This document shows, piece after piece, positions 35,092 through 43,947 of a stretch of DNA of 64,000 bases. Both the position numbers and the translations under genes were made by a program. This DNA comes from Chloroflexota bacterium (GTDB taxonomy: Bacteria > Chloroflexota > Dormibacteria > Aeolococcales > Aeolococcaceae), in assembly GCA_005880985.1 (NCBI GenBank), contig VBIQ01000015.1:31841-95840 (forward strand). The letters run 5' to 3'. A model generated the notes under the pieces. The model was not told the DNA's origin and searched no databases. It was given only the letters and a program-made list of their open reading frames with translations. The stretch's first letter is position 1. The number at the start of each line of letters is the position of its first letter.

Positions 35092-37926
35092 GTGCGCGAG
35101 CGCCTTTCCCGGTGGTCGTACCATCGGCCGTTCCCGCCGCCGCAACGCCATATCTGGTCGGCGGCGTGCGTTCCGAGCTTCCCCCGTGAGGTTGCGCGCG
35201 CCCCGCCTGCCCAGGCGGACGGCGCCGTCGAGGTTGACACCCAACTGATCGCCCCCGACCTCGCCATCGATCGGCTCCATCTCGTCGTGCCCGACGACAG
35301 TGACGTGATGGTCGTGCTCAGCACCCTCGCCAACGGATCTCGCGAGGGCGCCGACCCGCGCAGCGTCTTCGCCGAACGCCTCGCCGAGATCGGCCATCTC
35401 ACGGTGTCGTTCGACGACGAGGAGCCGCCCAACATTCGACTGTCACTTCCCGACCTCACCCTGGTGTGCATTCCCACAGAGGGCGACGACGGGATGCGCG
35501 ATCACCTGGCGCTGCAGGTGGTGGCGGTCAAGCCGACCACCGGGCACCCCGAGGGGGCCAAGGTGCTGACCGTCACCACCCGCGAGCCGGTGGTGAGTGC
35601 CGCCAACGGCAGCCCCAGTGACACCTACCGTCTGCTCGACTGGCGCACCGCGAGCCGCCACGCTGCCGCCTCCGAGCAGCTCTACGCCGCGCTGCGACTG
35701 GTGGAACGGCTGGAGACCGCGGAGAAGTCGCGGGCGCAGACCCAGCGCACCCGCTTCTCCGGTGCTCGCGAGTACTGGCGCTGCCGCACCTGCCGCGCAC
35801 TCTGGCGCCCGGACACTCATGACCGCTGCCCGTCGTGCGGCCGGGCCTTCACCGAGGCCGACTGGAAACGGCCCGAGGTCGGCAAGGTCGAGTTCAGCGT
35901 TCCCCCGGATGAGCTGATCAACCTGCAGCCCGACGCGGCGGTGCTGGTGGAGCCCGAGGACGAGCCCAACTTCGTCGGCCGGGTTTCCCGCATCGACCAT
36001 CAGCGCCGCATCATCGAGGTCGTCGCCCGGACCTTCGAGCACGCCGGCACCGAAGGGGTCATCACCCCGTCGTTCAACCGGGCCCTCTACCTCGCCAAGC
36101 GCAGCGTGCTGGCGGCGATCGCCACCCGGGACTTCGGCGTCGGGCTCCTCGCCCAGCTTCTGGTCAGTCCTGACACGATCGCGGCGCCGGCGATCACCGA
36201 CGAGGACGAGGCGCCGGGTGGATGGCTGACGGCGGGGATGATCGCCAACCCACCGCAGGACCGGGCCGTGGCGCTGCTCAGCCGGCTGGGCGCGGGGCAG
36301 GCGGTGTTCATCCAGGGGCCGCCGGGCACCGGCAAGACCACGGTCATCGTCGAGGCGGTGAAGCGGCGGCTGGCGCACAACCCCGAGGAGCGCATCCTGG
36401 TCACCTCACACAGCAACCTCGCGGTCGACAACGCCCTGGAGCGGCTCGCCGGGACTCCGGGAATGCGCGCCGTCCGGGTGGCCCGGGCGGAGCGCGTCCA
36501 TCCCGCCGTCGACCAGTTCCGCTGCGATGACGAGGACGACCCGCGACTGCTGACCGCCAACTGCTACTTCGCCACCTGCGCCACCGCGGCGACCTCGGCG
36601 ATCACCGACATGAACTTCGACATCGTCATCCTCGACGAGGCCAACAAGGCCCGTGTCGATGAGGCCCTTCCGGCGTTGCGACTCGGTCGGGCGCTGGCGC
36701 TGGTGGGTGACCACAAGCAGCTGCCCCCGGTCGAGGACGACGCCCTCTACGGCATCGTCGAGGCCGACCCCGCCCTCGAGGACCTGGTGAACCGAAGCCT
36801 CTTCGAGCAGTGCTGGGAGGGTGGGCTGCCCGAGGCGGCCAAGTGCCTGCTCACCGTCCAGCACCGCATGCACCCCCAGATCGCCTCCTATGTCTCGGCG
36901 GCGTCCTACGACGGCCAGCTCGAGGATGCCCCGGAGGTGCAGGCGTATCCCTTCGTGACCCGCAAGCCGTTCCCGGTGGCGCTCCATTTCGTCGACACCG
37001 AGGGAATGCGCGGCGGTCGCGAGCGGCGTGGTCCGGGCGGAGCGCTGCGCAACGAGGCAGAGGTGCGGGTCGCGGCGCAGGTGGTGCGCCTGCTCGACGA
37101 GCGCTGTCCGCGCGAGCTCACCCTCGGCTGCATCGCCATGTATGCCGAGCAGGTCGAACGGCTGCGCCAGGCGCTGGGCCGGCGCAAGTTCAAGCGGCCG
37201 GTAAAGATCGACACCGTCGATTCCTTCGAGGGTCGCGAGGAGGACCTGATCGTCATCTCGCTGGTGCGCAGCAACGAACGCGGGCGCATCGGGTTTCTGC
37301 GCGTCCCCAACCGCCTCAACGTCGCCATCTCCCGCGCCAAGCGGCTGGTCGCCTGCATCGGTGACAGCGCCACCCTGCGCTCCGGCGAGGAGTCGATGTA
37401 CGGCGAGCTGGTGGAGGCGGCCAGGGCGGGGGGCGGCTGGGTGAGCGCGCTCGAGCTGGTCGAGCCCCGCAAGATGAAGGGGCGGTATCCCGGGGCGGTG
37501 GCCGCCGAGGGCGAGGCGGTCGAAGGAGCGCCCGCGCCTCGTAAACGCCGCCGCCGGGGACGCCGGCGCGGTCGGGGTGGCGGCGCGGTCGACGTCGCCG
37601 CGGCGGCGGTGGTCCTCGGACCCGACGGCGAGCCGATGGCGCCGGTCGCCGCCGACGGCGGGGCCCCGGCCGCCGGTGAACCCTCCCGCCGCCGCCGACG
37701 CCGACGCCGGCGCGGCCGCGGAGGCGGGGGTGAGGAACGGCCGGTGGCGCCCGCCGGGGATGGCCAGGCGGTGGCCTCGGCAGTCCCCGGCGAGCCCGGG
37801 GCCCCGACCGGCCGCCGTCGCCGCCGCCGCCGTCGCTACCGCCCCGCCGCCGGTGGCGGCCAGCCGGGAGCACCCGAAGCCGCCTTCGAGCCGCCGTCTC
37901 CCGCCCCCGCCGCCACCGAGGGCTGA
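35092..37926 (+). CDS. UPF1-like SF1 helicase with zinc ribbon and arginine-rich tail
   Basis: A 944-residue DNA/RNA helicase. Residues 230-249 hold CRTC and CPSC, a zinc ribbon. Walker A GPPGTGKTTVIVEA is at 409-422, Walker B VILDEANKA at 512-520 (DEAN where DEAA or DEAG are common), GDHKQLPP at 539-546, VQHRMHPQ, TVDSFEGREEDLI, and LNVAISRAKR, as in the UPF1/Dna2-like group. The last 190 residues alternate arginine blocks (KRRRRGRRRGRGGG, RRRRRRRRRRG, GRRRRRRRRYRP) with Ala/Gly/Pro spacers and could bind nucleic acid. A TATAGT at 35071-35076 is the likely -10. The N-terminal 45 residues are not conserved-looking, so the start is tentative. Confidence 0.9.
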   Translation: MRERLSRWSYHRPFPPPQRHIWSAACVPSFPREVARAPPAQADGAVEVDTQLIAPDLAIDRLHLVVPDDSDVMVVLSTLANGSREGADPRSVFAERLAEIGHLTVSFDDEEPPNIRLSLPDLTLVCIPTEGDDGMRDHLALQVVAVKPTTGHPEGAKVLTVTTREPVVSAANGSPSDTYRLLDWRTASRHAAASEQLYAALRLVERLETAEKSRAQTQRTRFSGAREYWRCRTCRALWRPDTHDRCPSCGRAFTEADWKRPEVGKVEFSVPPDELINLQPDAAVLVEPEDEPNFVGRVSRIDHQRRIIEVVARTFEHAGTEGVITPSFNRALYLAKRSVLAAIATRDFGVGLLAQLLVSPDTIAAPAITDEDEAPGGWLTAGMIANPPQDRAVALLSRLGAGQAVFIQGPPGTGKTTVIVEAVKRRLAHNPEERILVTSHSNLAVDNALERLAGTPGMRAVRVARAERVHPAVDQFRCDDEDDPRLLTANCYFATCATAATSAITDMNFDIVILDEANKARVDEALPALRLGRALALVGDHKQLPPVEDDALYGIVEADPALEDLVNRSLFEQCWEGGLPEAAKCLLTVQHRMHPQIASYVSAASYDGQLEDAPEVQAYPFVTRKPFPVALHFVDTEGMRGGRERRGPGGALRNEAEVRVAAQVVRLLDERCPRELTLGCIAMYAEQVERLRQALGRRKFKRPVKIDTVDSFEGREEDLIVISLVRSNERGRIGFLRVPNRLNVAISRAKRLVACIGDSATLRSGEESMYGELVEAARAGGGWVSALELVEPRKMKGRYPGAVAAEGEAVEGAPAPRKRRRRGRRRGRGGGAVDVAAAAVVLGPDGEPMAPVAADGGAPAAGEPSRRRRRRRRRGRGGGGEERPVAPAGDGQAVASAVPGEPGAPTGRRRRRRRRYRPAAGGGQPGAPEAAFEPPSPAPAATEG

Positions 37927-37950
37927 CCTCCCGGGCACCGCGCGCCGCCG

Positions 37951-38511
37951 ATGCCACCGCCCGCCCCGGTCACCGTCTACGTCCGCGCCGGCGATCCCAC
38001 CAGCGAGGCCCTGCTCGCGCACCTGCGGCAGCGGGGCATCGCGCACACCACCCGGGACGTGCTGGCCGACCCGGGGGCGTCGGCGGTGCTCTTCGGCCGC
38101 CTCGGCCGGGTCGCGGTTCCGGTGATCGAGAACGGAGGCCGGATGCTGGTCGGCTACGACCCGGTCCAGCTGGCCCGCTTCCTCCCCCTCGACGAGCTGG
38201 AGGCGGGGGGCGTGAGCTTCGGGGCAGCGGTGAGGGGCGTCTCGACCGAGCTCGCCCGCGAGCGCGGCCTTCCCTGGCGCCACGGCGTCGAGGTGGGGCG
38301 CGTCGCCGCCGGCTCAGCCGCCGCCGAAGCAGGGGTGCAGCCCGGCGATCTGATCACCGCCATCGGCGCCTACACCCTCGACGGCGGCGCCGACCAGTTC
38401 CGCCGGGCGGTGGCGGTGCGGCGGCCGGGGGAGAGCATGACCGTCACCCTCTGGCGGGAGGGCGAGAGCCTGGCTGCCACGGTGACCTTCCCGGTCCCCG
38501 CTCGCGATTAG
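37951..38511 (+). CDS. Glutaredoxin-like fold fused to PDZ, lacking the redox cysteines
   Basis: A 186-residue protein. Residues 6-80 follow the glutaredoxin layout (VTVYVRAGDPTSEALLAHL, RDVLADPGASAVLFG, VAVPVIENGGRMLVGYDP with the cis-Pro TVP-type turn as VPV), but the CxxC position reads GDPTSEA and has no Cys. Residues 95-175 are a PDZ domain (LPWRHGVEVGRVAAGSAA, AGVQPGDLITAIGAYTLDG). No signal peptide. It cannot act as a thiol-disulphide catalyst; binding through the PDZ part is more likely. It lies 24 bases after the helicase gene and may be co-transcribed. Confidence 0.75.
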   Translation: MPPPAPVTVYVRAGDPTSEALLAHLRQRGIAHTTRDVLADPGASAVLFGRLGRVAVPVIENGGRMLVGYDPVQLARFLPLDELEAGGVSFGAAVRGVSTELARERGLPWRHGVEVGRVAAGSAAAEAGVQPGDLITAIGAYTLDGGADQFRRAVAVRRPGESMTVTLWREGESLAATVTFPVPARD

Positions 38512-38523
38512 GAGTCAGCCCAC

Positions 38524-38547
38524 AGGAGGGGCAGTTCCGCCCCTCCT
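38524..38547. terminator. GC hairpin, probably a bidirectional terminator
   Basis: AGGAGGGGC and GCCCCTCCT pair perfectly over 9 bp with a 6-base loop, 12 bases after the stop of the gene that ends at 38511. No T run follows. It lies between convergent genes. Confidence 0.5.
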
Positions 38548-38602
38548 CGCGCACGGGCTCACCCCGCCCGCTCACCTCCCCCGACGGCGCGACTCCGCGC
38601 CG

Positions 38603-38621
38603 CCGCGGGCGCTGCCCGCGG
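38603..38621. terminator. Second GC hairpin between convergent genes
   Basis: CCGCGGGC and GCCCGCGG pair over 8 bp with the loop GCT, 34 bases before the stop of the minus-strand gene that ends at 38655. It is more likely the terminator of that gene. Confidence 0.45.
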
Positions 38622-38654
38622 TCTCGCAAGCTCGTCAGCCCCGCGACAGTGGCC

Positions 38655-38909
38655 TTACCAGCCCGGCGGGGGCTCTTTGCGGTTGAGCAGGCGGACGAAG
38701 TCCTCGGCTCGGGCCACCGCCTCCCAGCGGCGCGAGAAGAAGTCCTGGCAGATCATCCGGTTGTCGGCCAGCGACGTGACCGTCACCGCCCACTGGCTGA
38801 GGGCACGCGACACCTCGACCTCGTGAGTCCCCGCCTCGTTGCGCAGCACCATCCCCGACGGAGCGGGGCGGCGAGCCCGGTCGTTGCGACGTGGGGCGGC
38901 CATGGCCAT
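38655..38909 (-). CDS. Small hypothetical protein
   Basis: An 84-residue basic N-terminus (MAMAAPRRNDRARRPAPSG) followed by an alpha/beta unit (VEVSRALSQWAVTVTSLADN, QDFFSRRWEAVARAEDFVRLL). I do not recognise it. GGAGG stands 9 bases before the ATG at 38909, and its leader carries the hairpin CACACGAAGTGTG (plus 38923-38935). It is preceded by no partner gene and ends by the hairpins noted. Confidence 0.5.
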   Translation of the reverse strand: MAMAAPRRNDRARRPAPSGMVLRNEAGTHEVEVSRALSQWAVTVTSLADNRMICQDFFSRRWEAVARAEDFVRLLNRKEPPPGW

Positions 38910-39117
38910 TGTCGTGTACCTCCACACGAAGTGTGTTCCAGGCCGGGACGGGTGAAACCAGACCTGTGGGACGGGCCAGCGCGTGGCGACGAGAGGTGCT
39001 GGGCGCGCCTTCATGCCGGCGGGCGCGTCCGCCCTATCTTCCCGCATCCCCTGCCGCGGTGAAAGGGGAGGAGATTCTACCCCGAGGCCACCGGCCGCAC
39101 GGGCGGGCCCGGGTCGG

Positions 39118-40092
39118 CTAGACGTCCAGTTCCAGTTGGCCCGGGCCGGCGGCCGGCGGGTCGGGATCGACGCCGGGCCCGCCGGTGGGCCGACGGGCGG
39201 CCCGCCGGTGCCCGCCCTGCTCCCGCTCCCTCATGGTGCGGCGGATGGGTTCGGGCGGCGGCGGCAGCGGCACTCCCAGCAGAGCCGCCAGGTCGAAGGC
39301 GTTGACCACCGCGTAGTCCGAGCGGTTGTTGTTGAGGGCGAGTTGGACCGGAACTCCGGCGTCGCTGACGGCGCGGATCGCGGAGACCCAATCGCGCAAC
39401 TCCTCGGGACGGTAGAGGTAGTCGAAGCGATCGGCGGTGCGTTCCGCCTTGAGGTACCAGGTGCGGCGGTTGCGGCCGTGAAAGCGAACGATGCACAGCC
39501 GCGGCGAGGTCACGGCGAGATGCGGCGGCGCGGTCGCCGATCCGAGCTGGGGCGCGTCGACGCCGACGAACACCGCGTCGAGCTCTCGGAGGAGCTCCTC
39601 GGTCCGCGGCCAGGCCTCGCCGTCGAACCATGAGCGGTGCCGGAACTCGATCGCCACCACGTCGTCGGGGTGTCGCTCGCGCGCTTCGGCGCACACGTCG
39701 CGAGCGCTCGGAGAGTCCTTGAACCAGGGAGGGAACTGGTAGATGACCGCGGTCAGGCGTCCCGCCGCGCGGAGCGGCTCGAGGGCGGCTTTGAAGTCAC
39801 GCTCCTCCTCGGCGGTCGGCCGCCTTGGCTTCCCCGCCTCGCGTTCGTGCCTGGTGAGGCTGCGATACGCCTTGACGTTGAAGCGGAAGCTCTCCGGGGT
39901 GCGTTCCACCCAGCCGTCGACGACCTGGGGCTTGGGGATGCCGTAGAAGGTGGTGTCGACCTCGACGAAGGGGAAGAAGCGCGCGTAGTAGCTGAGCTTC
40001 TCGCGCTGACGCCGTCCCTTCTCCAGCTCCGGCGGATAGAAGTTCTCGTGGTCCACCCAGTTGGTGGTGCCGACGAGGATCGGTGCCGACAT
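39118..40092 (-). CDS. DUF72 family protein
   Basis: A 324-residue protein with a TIM-barrel-like fold: ILVGTTNWVDHENFYPPELE, YYARFFPFVEVDTTFYGIPKP, WVERTPESFRFNVKAYRSLTRH, AVIYQFPPWFKDS, AIEFRHRSWF, and LALNNNRSDYAVVNAFDL. These are the standard DUF72 signatures; function unknown, often next to metal or DNA repair genes. C-terminal 45 residues are Pro/Arg-rich. It is divergent from the inositol-monophosphatase gene and shares the 75-base gap. Confidence 0.88.
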   Translation of the reverse strand: MSAPILVGTTNWVDHENFYPPELEKGRRQREKLSYYARFFPFVEVDTTFYGIPKPQVVDGWVERTPESFRFNVKAYRSLTRHEREAGKPRRPTAEEERDFKAALEPLRAAGRLTAVIYQFPPWFKDSPSARDVCAEARERHPDDVVAIEFRHRSWFDGEAWPRTEELLRELDAVFVGVDAPQLGSATAPPHLAVTSPRLCIVRFHGRNRRTWYLKAERTADRFDYLYRPEELRDWVSAIRAVSDAGVPVQLALNNNRSDYAVVNAFDLAALLGVPLPPPPEPIRRTMREREQGGHRRAARRPTGGPGVDPDPPAAGPGQLELDV

Positions 40093-40167
40093 TGATCTGC
40101 GCTGTGGCCTCCACCGCAGAGTGTGCCCGTCGCGGCTCCGGGATCGCGCCGCGCTACCGTCCCTGCC

Positions 40168-40962
40168 GTGAGCCTCGACCTCGCCGCCCTGCGTGACGTC
40201 GCCGCCCGGGCCGCCGCCGCCGGAGCGGCCGAGGTGCGGCGGCAGTACGCTCGCGTGGCCACGCTGGAGCCGGTGGCCAAGGGCCGCGGTGACTACGTGA
40301 GCAGCGCCGACCGGGCGGCGGAGGACGCGGTGCTGGCGGTTCTGCGCGAGGCCGGTGCCGGCATCCCCGTGCTGGCGGAGGAGTCGGGTGGTCAGCGCGG
40401 CGAGCGCTTCTGGGCGGTCGACCCTCTCGACGGGACCACCAATTTCCTGCGCGGCCTGCCCGTGGTCGGCGTCAGCGTCGGCCTCATCGTCGAGGAGACG
40501 CCGGTGGTCGGCGCGGTCGAGGCGCCCCTGCTCGGACTGTCCTGGTCGGCGGCGCGCGGCCTGGGCGCCCACGACGGCGAGGGCCGCCCGGTGCGCGTCG
40601 GCGGCCATGTCGGCGCGGGTGTGGTGGCCACCGGCTTTCCCTTCCGGCGTCCCGACAATCTCTCGCGCTACACCCGGGTGCTGGACGCCGCTCTCCGGAG
40701 CTTCGAGGACCTTCGTCGCGCCGGCGCGGCCACTCTCGACCTGGCCTGGTCGGCGTCCGGGGTCTTCGACGGCTTCTTCGAGCTCGGCCTCGGCACCTGG
40801 GATGTCGCCGCGGGGGCGGCGCTGGTTCGGGAAGCCGGCGGTGTCGTCACCGACTGGGACGGTGACCCCCGCGCCTTCCTGCTCAGCGGCGACATCCTGG
40901 CCGGCTCTCCCGCCTGGCACGAGCGCATGCTCGACCTGGTGCGGGCTACGCTGGCGCCGTGA
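40168..40962 (+). CDS. Inositol monophosphatase family protein
   Basis: A 264-residue Mg-dependent phosphatase. KGRGDYVSSADRAAED and PVLAEESGG supply the metal-binding Asp/Glu, AVDPLDGTTNFLRGLP is motif A, and GTWDVAAGAALVREAGGVVTDWDG is motif B. It may act on inositol phosphate, fructose-1,6-bisphosphate or nicotinamide phosphates. GTG at 40168 stands 7 bases after TACCGT (40155-40160). The small membrane protein gene overlaps its stop (GTGA). Confidence 0.92.
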   Translation: MSLDLAALRDVAARAAAAGAAEVRRQYARVATLEPVAKGRGDYVSSADRAAEDAVLAVLREAGAGIPVLAEESGGQRGERFWAVDPLDGTTNFLRGLPVVGVSVGLIVEETPVVGAVEAPLLGLSWSAARGLGAHDGEGRPVRVGGHVGAGVVATGFPFRRPDNLSRYTRVLDAALRSFEDLRRAGAATLDLAWSASGVFDGFFELGLGTWDVAAGAALVREAGGVVTDWDGDPRAFLLSGDILAGSPAWHERMLDLVRATLAP

Positions 40963-41222
40963 TCCTCTCCCGGCGGGCCGCTTGGTTTCTGCTCTTCCTG
41001 CTCGCCTGGAACGCCTATGTTTGGGCCATCTTCGTCAAGAACGTGTATCCCGACCACCATCTCGACGGCTTCTTCGTCGTGCACGCGGTGATCGGCGGGG
41101 TGACGGTGGCCCTCAGCGGCATCGCCGCCGGCATCGGGGTTCGCGCGCTGCGGGCCCACCGCCACCGTCCCGGCGGCGCGCCGCGTCCCGACTCCTCCAC
41201 TGCGCATCCGGGTGGGCCGTAA
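40959..41222 (+). CDS. Small two-pass membrane protein
   Basis: An 87-residue protein: a hydrophobic segment AAWFLLFLLAWNAYVWAIFV, a polar loop with VKNVYPDHHLDG, a second segment VVHAVIGGVTVALSGIAAGIG, then a basic Pro-rich tail. It resembles SCO4848-like actinobacterial membrane proteins, but that likeness is only by eye. It overlaps the phosphatase gene by 4 bases. Confidence 0.65.
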   Translation: MILSRRAAWFLLFLLAWNAYVWAIFVKNVYPDHHLDGFFVVHAVIGGVTVALSGIAAGIGVRALRAHRHRPGGAPRPDSSTAHPGGP

Positions 41223-41255
41223 CCCGAAGGGGGGCCCGCGGCCTACAGTTGCCGA

Positions 41256-42092
41256 GTGACAGAGCCGCAGACCGTCGCGCCCTCCGCGGCGCTGCTCTCC
41301 GGACGACGCCTCCTGATCACCGGAGTGCTCACCCCCCGGAGCATCGCCTTCGCCATCGCCGCCGCCGCGCAGCGGGCCGGCGCCGAGATCGTGCTCACCT
41401 CGTTCGGCCGGGCGATGAGCATCACCGAGAAGAGCGCACGCCGTCTCGACCCGGTGCCCGACGTGCTCGAGATGGACGTGGCCGACCCCGCTCAGCTGTC
41501 CGCGGTGGCCGCCCAGCTGGAACGGCGCTGGGGTGGCGTCGACGCCGCGGTGCATGCCGTCGGCTTCGCTCCCGAGGACTGCCTCGGCGGCGGATTCCTC
41601 GCCGCCCCATGGGAATCGGTGGCCACGGCGATGCACGTCAGCGCCTACTCGCTGCAGGCGATGGCGCGCACCCTGATGCCGCTGATGCCGCCGCAGGGCG
41701 GCTCGCTGCTCACCCTCACCTTCGACGCCAGCGTCGCCTGGCCGCTCTATGACTGGATGGGCCCGACCAAGGCGGCGCTGGAGTCGATCGTCCGCTACCT
41801 GGCGCGCGAGCTCGGTCCGCGCGGCATCCGGGTCAACGCGGTGGCGGCCGGGCCGCTGGAGACGATGGCGGCGCGGTCCATCCCCGGTTTTGACACGCTG
41901 CGCGGGCACTGGGCGGGCCAGGCGCCGCTGGGCTGGGACAGCGCCGATCCCACCCCGGTGGCGGACGCCGCCGTCTTCCTAATGAGCGAGCTCGCCCGCG
42001 GCATCACCGGTGAGGTCCTCCACGTCGACGGCGGCTACCACGCCCAGGGCGCGCCGCTCGCGGTCGCCGCGCTGGAGGCGACTCGAGAATGA
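41256..42092 (+). CDS. fabI: Enoyl-ACP reductase
   Basis: FabI does the last reduction of each fatty-acid elongation round with NAD(P)H. The 278-residue SDR-type protein shows LITGVLTPRSIAFAIAAAAQ (the FabI nucleotide loop), DVADPAQL, AVHAVGFAP, and the active pair in LYDWMGPTKAALES (Tyr and Lys six apart), then AAGPLETMAARSIPGF. GTG at 41256 stands 6 bases after TACAGT (41244-41249). It overlaps fabF by 4 bases (ATGA). Confidence 0.94.
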   Translation: MTEPQTVAPSAALLSGRRLLITGVLTPRSIAFAIAAAAQRAGAEIVLTSFGRAMSITEKSARRLDPVPDVLEMDVADPAQLSAVAAQLERRWGGVDAAVHAVGFAPEDCLGGGFLAAPWESVATAMHVSAYSLQAMARTLMPLMPPQGGSLLTLTFDASVAWPLYDWMGPTKAALESIVRYLARELGPRGIRVNAVAAGPLETMAARSIPGFDTLRGHWAGQAPLGWDSADPTPVADAAVFLMSELARGITGEVLHVDGGYHAQGAPLAVAALEATRE

Positions 42093-43342
42093 ACGGCAAC
42101 GGGCATCGCCGGGTCGTCATCACCGGCATGGGGGCGGTGAGTCCCGTGGGCAACGACCTGCCGAGCACGTGGGAGTCGTGCCGGGAGGGTCGCAGCGGGG
42201 TGAGGCCGATCACCCGCTTCGACGCCCGCGACTTCCCGGTGCGCATCGCCGGTGAGGTGTGCGCCTTCGACGCCGCCGAGCTGCTGGGTCGCAAGGAGGC
42301 GCGTCGCACCAGCCGGGTGATCCATTTCGCCATGGTGTCGGCGCGCGAGGCGGTGGCCGACAGCGGGCTCGACATCGCTGCCGAGGCGAACGAGGTCGGC
42401 GTCATCATCGCCTCGGGCGTGGGCGGTCTCGACGTGATGGAGAGCAGCGCCATCAGCGTGCACGACCACGGGTGGCGGCGCACCTGGCCCTTCACCGTCC
42501 CGGCGATGATCCCCGACATGCCGGCGGGCATGGTGGCGATCGACCACGGCGCCAAGGGCCCCAACTTCTGCATCGTCAGCGCCTGCGCGTCGGGAGCGCA
42601 CGCCCTTGGCGAGGCGGCGGAGCTGATCAAGCGCGGCGACGCCGTCGCGGTGCTCGCCGGCGGCACCGAGGCGGGCATCACCGCGGTGGGGGTCGCCTCG
42701 TTTGCGATCATGCAAGCGCTGTCGACGCGCAATGACGAGCCGGAGCGCGCTTCGCGTCCCTTCGATCGGGGCCGCGACGGCTTCGTGCTCGGCGAGGGCG
42801 CGGCGGTCCTGGTGCTCGAGGATCTCGAGCACGCCCGAGGTCGCGGCGCCCGCATCTACGCAGAGCTGATCGGCTACGGCGCCACCGCCGACGCCTCACA
42901 CATCACCCAGCCCGATCCCGAGGGAGACGGCGCCCGCCGCTGCATGGAGCGTGCTTTGCAGCGCGCCGGCCGGCGGCCCGACGAGGTCGACTACATCAAC
43001 GCGCACGGCACCGGCACTCCGCTCAACGACGTGGCTGAGACCAAGGCGATCAGGGCGGTGTTCGGCGAGGCGGCGGCGCGCATCCCGGTGTCGGCGACCA
43101 AGTCGATGACCGGCCATCTGCTCGGCGCCGCCGGCGCACTCGAGGCGGTTGTCAGCATTATGGCCATCAACGACCACTACATCCCGCCCACCATCAACCT
43201 CGACGATCCCGATCCCGAGTGCGACCTCGACCATGTGGCCCACATCGGCCGGCCGGCGTCGCCGCGACTGGTCGCCAGCACCTCGTACGGGTTCGGCGGC
43301 CACAACGCCTGCCTGCTCTTCGCCGCCGCCGAGGGGGAGTGA
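42089..43342 (+). CDS. fabF: Beta-ketoacyl-ACP synthase II
   Basis: FabF elongates acyl-ACP by decarboxylative condensation. The 417-residue thiolase-fold enzyme has the catalytic Cys in CIVSACASGAHALGEAAELI, the first His in YINAHGTGTPLND, and Lys/His in SATKSMTGHLLGAAGALEA, and ends in STSYGFGGHNACLLF. It is the partner of fabI. The ORF is of normal length. Confidence 0.96.
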   Translation: MNGNGHRRVVITGMGAVSPVGNDLPSTWESCREGRSGVRPITRFDARDFPVRIAGEVCAFDAAELLGRKEARRTSRVIHFAMVSAREAVADSGLDIAAEANEVGVIIASGVGGLDVMESSAISVHDHGWRRTWPFTVPAMIPDMPAGMVAIDHGAKGPNFCIVSACASGAHALGEAAELIKRGDAVAVLAGGTEAGITAVGVASFAIMQALSTRNDEPERASRPFDRGRDGFVLGEGAAVLVLEDLEHARGRGARIYAELIGYGATADASHITQPDPEGDGARRCMERALQRAGRRPDEVDYINAHGTGTPLNDVAETKAIRAVFGEAAARIPVSATKSMTGHLLGAAGALEAVVSIMAINDHYIPPTINLDDPDPECDLDHVAHIGRPASPRLVASTSYGFGGHNACLLFAAAEGE

Positions 43343-43893
43343 GCAGGGTGGCGGAGACGGACCAGCGGGTCGTCGGATCCGGCCGGCTGCGGCTGCAGCG
43401 AGCCGACATCACGACCCTGGAGGTGGACGCCATCGTCAACGCCGCCAACGCATCGCTGGCGGGAGGGGGCGGTGTCGATGGGGCCATCCACCGTGCCGGC
43501 GGGCCGGAGATCATGAGCGAGCTCCGCCGCCGCTACCAGGGGTGCCCCACCGGCTCGGCGGTGGTCACCGGTGCCGGCCGGCTGCGAGCCCGCCACGTCA
43601 TCCACGCCGTCGGGCCGCGGTGGCGCGACGGGGAGCACGGTGAGCCGGAGCAGCTCCGCTCCGCCTACCGGGCCGCCTTCGCCCTGGCTGCCGACTGCGG
43701 CTGCGCCACGGTGGCCAGCCCGTCGATCAGCACCGGCATCTACGGCTTCCCCATCGATCTGGCGGCGCCGATCGCCCTCGGCGAGGCCTCGCAGGCCCTT
43801 GCGGAGCCTGCAACCCCGCTGCGAGAGATCGTCTACGCCCTCTTCGCGGAGACGGACCTGGCCTGCTTCGCCACCGCCCTGGCCGGCATGTGA
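43339..43893 (+). CDS. Macro-domain (ADP-ribose-binding) protein
   Basis: A 184-residue MacroD/YmdB-like protein that likely binds or hydrolyses ADP-ribose or O-acetyl-ADP-ribose. ADITTLEVDAIVNAANASL is the hallmark, then GGGGVDGAIHRAGG, TGAGRLRARHVIHAVGPRW and SISTGIYGFPIDLAA. The GTG at 43339 overlaps the fabF stop by 4 bases (GTGA) and has GAGGGGGAG close before it, so it belongs to the fab operon. Confidence 0.9.
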   Translation: MSRVAETDQRVVGSGRLRLQRADITTLEVDAIVNAANASLAGGGGVDGAIHRAGGPEIMSELRRRYQGCPTGSAVVTGAGRLRARHVIHAVGPRWRDGEHGEPEQLRSAYRAAFALAADCGCATVASPSISTGIYGFPIDLAAPIALGEASQALAEPATPLREIVYALFAETDLACFATALAGM

Positions 43894-43947
43894 CCGGCGG
43901 ACCCGTCACCGGACGCGGTACAAACAGGCGCCGAACAGGGACTCGAG

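Noticed and set aside
37540..37860. Possible repeat array in the helicase tail
   Set aside because: It is a coding low-complexity region (Arg codons CGC/CGN) inside the helicase, not an independent repeat or CRISPR.
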